A stretch of 64,000 nucleotides of DNA, from positions 1,240,001 through 1,304,000 of the forward strand of contig NZ_CP075896.1 of assembly GCF_018604545.1 (NCBI RefSeq), given 5' to 3'. The notes beneath the pieces are model-generated. The model saw only the letters and a list, made by a program, of their open reading frames with translations. It searched no databases and was not told the origin of the DNA. This DNA comes from Streptomyces koelreuteriae. GTDB taxonomy: Bacteria > Actinomycetota > Actinomycetes > Streptomycetales > Streptomycetaceae. Made by a program: the position numbers and the translations under genes. This document shows, one piece after another, positions 62,676 through 64,000 of the stretch (within the stretch, counting starts at the first letter, position 1; every line of letters begins with the position of its first letter).

Positions 62676-64000
62676 ATGAGCAGCGGCTTCACCAGCCCGG
62701 AGGGCTACGGCTCGGACCCCTTCGGAGAATTCCTCGCACGCTTCTTCGGCGGACCGCGACCGGGGCCCCGGCAGATCGACCTCGGGCGGCTGCTCAGCCA
62801 GCCGGCCCGTGAGCTCGTCCGGGGCGCCGCCCAGTACGCCGCCGAGCACGGCAGCCGGGACCTCGACACGGAGCATCTGCTGCGGGCGGCGCTCGGCACC
62901 GAGCCCACCCGGACCCTGCTCAGCAAGGCCGGGGCCAACCCCGACTCGCTGGCGTCGCAGATCGACGACCGGTCGGGCCCGGCCCAGCACGGCCCCGAGG
63001 ACACGCCGCCGCCGACCACGCTGTCCCTCACCCCGGCCGCCAAACGGGCGCTGCTGGACGCGCACGACATGGCCCGGGCCCGCGGCTACGGCTACATCGG
63101 CCCGGAGCATGTGCTCAGCGCCCTGGCCTCGAACCCCGATTCGGCCGCCGGGCACATCCTGAACGCGGCCCGCTTCGCGCCCTCGGCCCCGCCCGAGGCG
63201 CCGGAGGTCCCGCAGGCCGAGCGGCCGCGCCCGACGAACACGCCGACCCTGGACAAGTACGGCCGCGACCTCACCGAACTGGCCCGGCAGGGGCGGATCG
63301 ACCCGGTGATCGGCCGCGACGAGGAGATCGAGCAGACCGTCGAGGTCCTCTCCCGCCGCGGCAAGAACAACCCGGTGCTGATCGGTGACGCGGGCGTCGG
63401 CAAGACCGCCGTCGTCGAGGGGCTGGCGCAGCGCGTCTCCGAGGGGGACGTGCCCGACATACTGATCGGCCGCCGCGTGGTCGCCCTGGACCTGACGGGC
63501 GTCGTCGCGGGCACCCGCTACCGGGGTGACTTCGAGGAGCGGATGAACAACATCGTCAGTGAGATCCGCGCCCACTCCGAGCAGTTGATCATCTTCATCG
63601 ACGAGCTGCACACGGTCGTGGGCGCCGGTTCCGGTGGCGGCGACGGCAGTTCGCTGGACGCCGGCAACATCCTCAAGCCGGCCCTCGCCCGCGGGGAGCT
63701 GCACATCGTGGGCGCCACCACCCTGGAGGAGTACCGCCGGATCGAGAAGGACGCCGCGCTGGCCCGCCGCTTCCAGCCGATCATGGTCCCGGAGCCCACT
63801 CCCGCGGACACGATCGAGATCCTGCGCGGCCTGCGGGACCGCTACGAGGCCCACCACCAGGTCCGCTACACCGACGGCGCGCTGGTGGCGGCCGTGGAGC
63901 TGTCCGACCGCTATCTCACCGACCGCCGCCTGCCGGACAAGGCCATCGACCTGATCGACCAGGCCGGTGCCCGGGTGCGGCTGCGGGCGCGGACCAAGGG
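62676..64000 (+). CDS. ClpC-like AAA+ ATPase (3' end outside window)
   Basis: A Clp/Hsp100-type unfoldase; 441 codons are visible. A short N-terminal [23 protein letters not shown] segment precedes a Clp N-domain repeat pair (about 30-165: [23 protein letters not shown] and [22 protein letters not shown]). The first AAA+ module starts near 195 ([42 protein letters not shown]) with Walker A GDAGVGKT, Walker [10 protein letters not shown] and the [10 protein letters not shown] sensor segment. The N-terminal extension differs from housekeeping ClpC1, so this is a paralogue. ATG at 62676 has GGAAGG upstream. Confidence 0.92.
   Translation, partial: MSSGFTSPEGYGSDPFGEFLARFFGGPRPGPRQIDLGRLLSQPARELVRGAAQYAAEHGSRDLDTEHLLRAALGTEPTRTLLSKAGANPDSLASQIDDRSGPAQHGPEDTPPPTTLSLTPAAKRALLDAHDMARARGYGYIGPEHVLSALASNPDSAAGHILNAARFAPSAPPEAPEVPQAERPRPTNTPTLDKYGRDLTELARQGRIDPVIGRDEEIEQTVEVLSRRGKNNPVLIGDAGVGKTAVVEGLAQRVSEGDVPDILIGRRVVALDLTGVVAGTRYRGDFEERMNNIVSEIRAHSEQLIIFIDELHTVVGAGSGGGDGSSLDAGNILKPALARGELHIVGATTLEEYRRIEKDAALARRFQPIMVPEPTPADTIEILRGLRDRYEAHHQVRYTDGALVAAVELSDRYLTDRRLPDKAIDLIDQAGARVRLRARTK

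Overview
The window is a high-GC actinobacterial chromosome segment, almost certainly from a Streptomyces. Pointers are the GC-rich third codon positions, many GTG and leaderless starts, paralogous SpoIIE-type phosphatases, a complete ethylmalonyl-CoA pathway operon next to psd-pssA, a CobB-type sirtuin, a LAL-type LuxR regulator, and a dispersed repeat I recognise from many Streptomyces intergenic regions. From memory (not checked), the gene order at 9-31 kb resembles the SCO6457-SCO6475 region of S. coelicolor. I saw no insertion sequence, prophage, CRISPR array, rRNA or tRNA. It reads as conserved chromosome, not a mobile island.

Layout. 1-8.8 kb: 3' part of a PAS/GAF/PP2C phosphatase, a DHA2 efflux pump with an added C-terminal repeat domain, an SRPBCC protein, a radical SAM protein behind a LexA box, a secreted tripeptidyl aminopeptidase, a GNAT acetyltransferase with a TTA codon, and a HEAT-repeat protein. 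9.1-20 kb: central carbon and lipid block with a fused double 3-hydroxyacyl-CoA dehydrogenase, a TetR regulator, ccr-ecm-mcl-mch-mcd, then psd-pssA. Together these carry acetoacetyl-CoA through crotonyl-CoA, ethylmalonyl-CoA, methylsuccinyl-CoA and mesaconyl-CoA to beta-methylmalyl-CoA, and make phosphatidylethanolamine. 20-31 kb: glycerate kinase, ADP-ribosylglycohydrolase, a small secreted protein, Nudix hydrolase, sirtuin, an alkylation-repair pair (Ada-AlkA fusion and Ogt), a zinc-type ArsR, and a very large Tat-exported beta-galactosidase.

31-46 kb: an alpha/beta hydrolase with an aspartate nucleophile, a second PAS/GAF/PP2C phosphatase, and an ARE-type ABC-F gene with a leader peptide and attenuator-like leader. 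Then comes a little-studied cluster (DUF7144 and SHOCT membrane proteins, a potassium channel, DUF2252, a 65-residue protein, a membrane protein and a LAL regulator) punctuated by a recurring TCACCCG-N3-CGGGTGA inverted repeat. A class II glutamine amidotransferase, a macro-domain protein and a phytoene-desaturase-like oxidoreductase follow. 46-59 kb: inositol monophosphatase-like protein, gamma-glutamyltransferase, a DUF3558-like secreted protein, then a minus-strand N-heterocycle (pyrimidine/hydantoin) catabolic locus: two beta-ureidopropionases, an aminotransferase, PucR, dihydropyrimidinase, an LLM-class oxidoreductase and an NCS1 permease. 59-64 kb: an uncharacterised low-complexity protein, an XRE regulator divergent from a methionine aminopeptidase across a palindromic promoter, and the 5' part of a ClpC-like AAA+ ATPase.

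The least explained items are the 36-43.5 kb cluster with its repeated operator-like motif, the ABC-F leader, the nested palindromes in the ccr promoter, and the LLM oxidoreductase standing where a dihydropyrimidine dehydrogenase would be expected.
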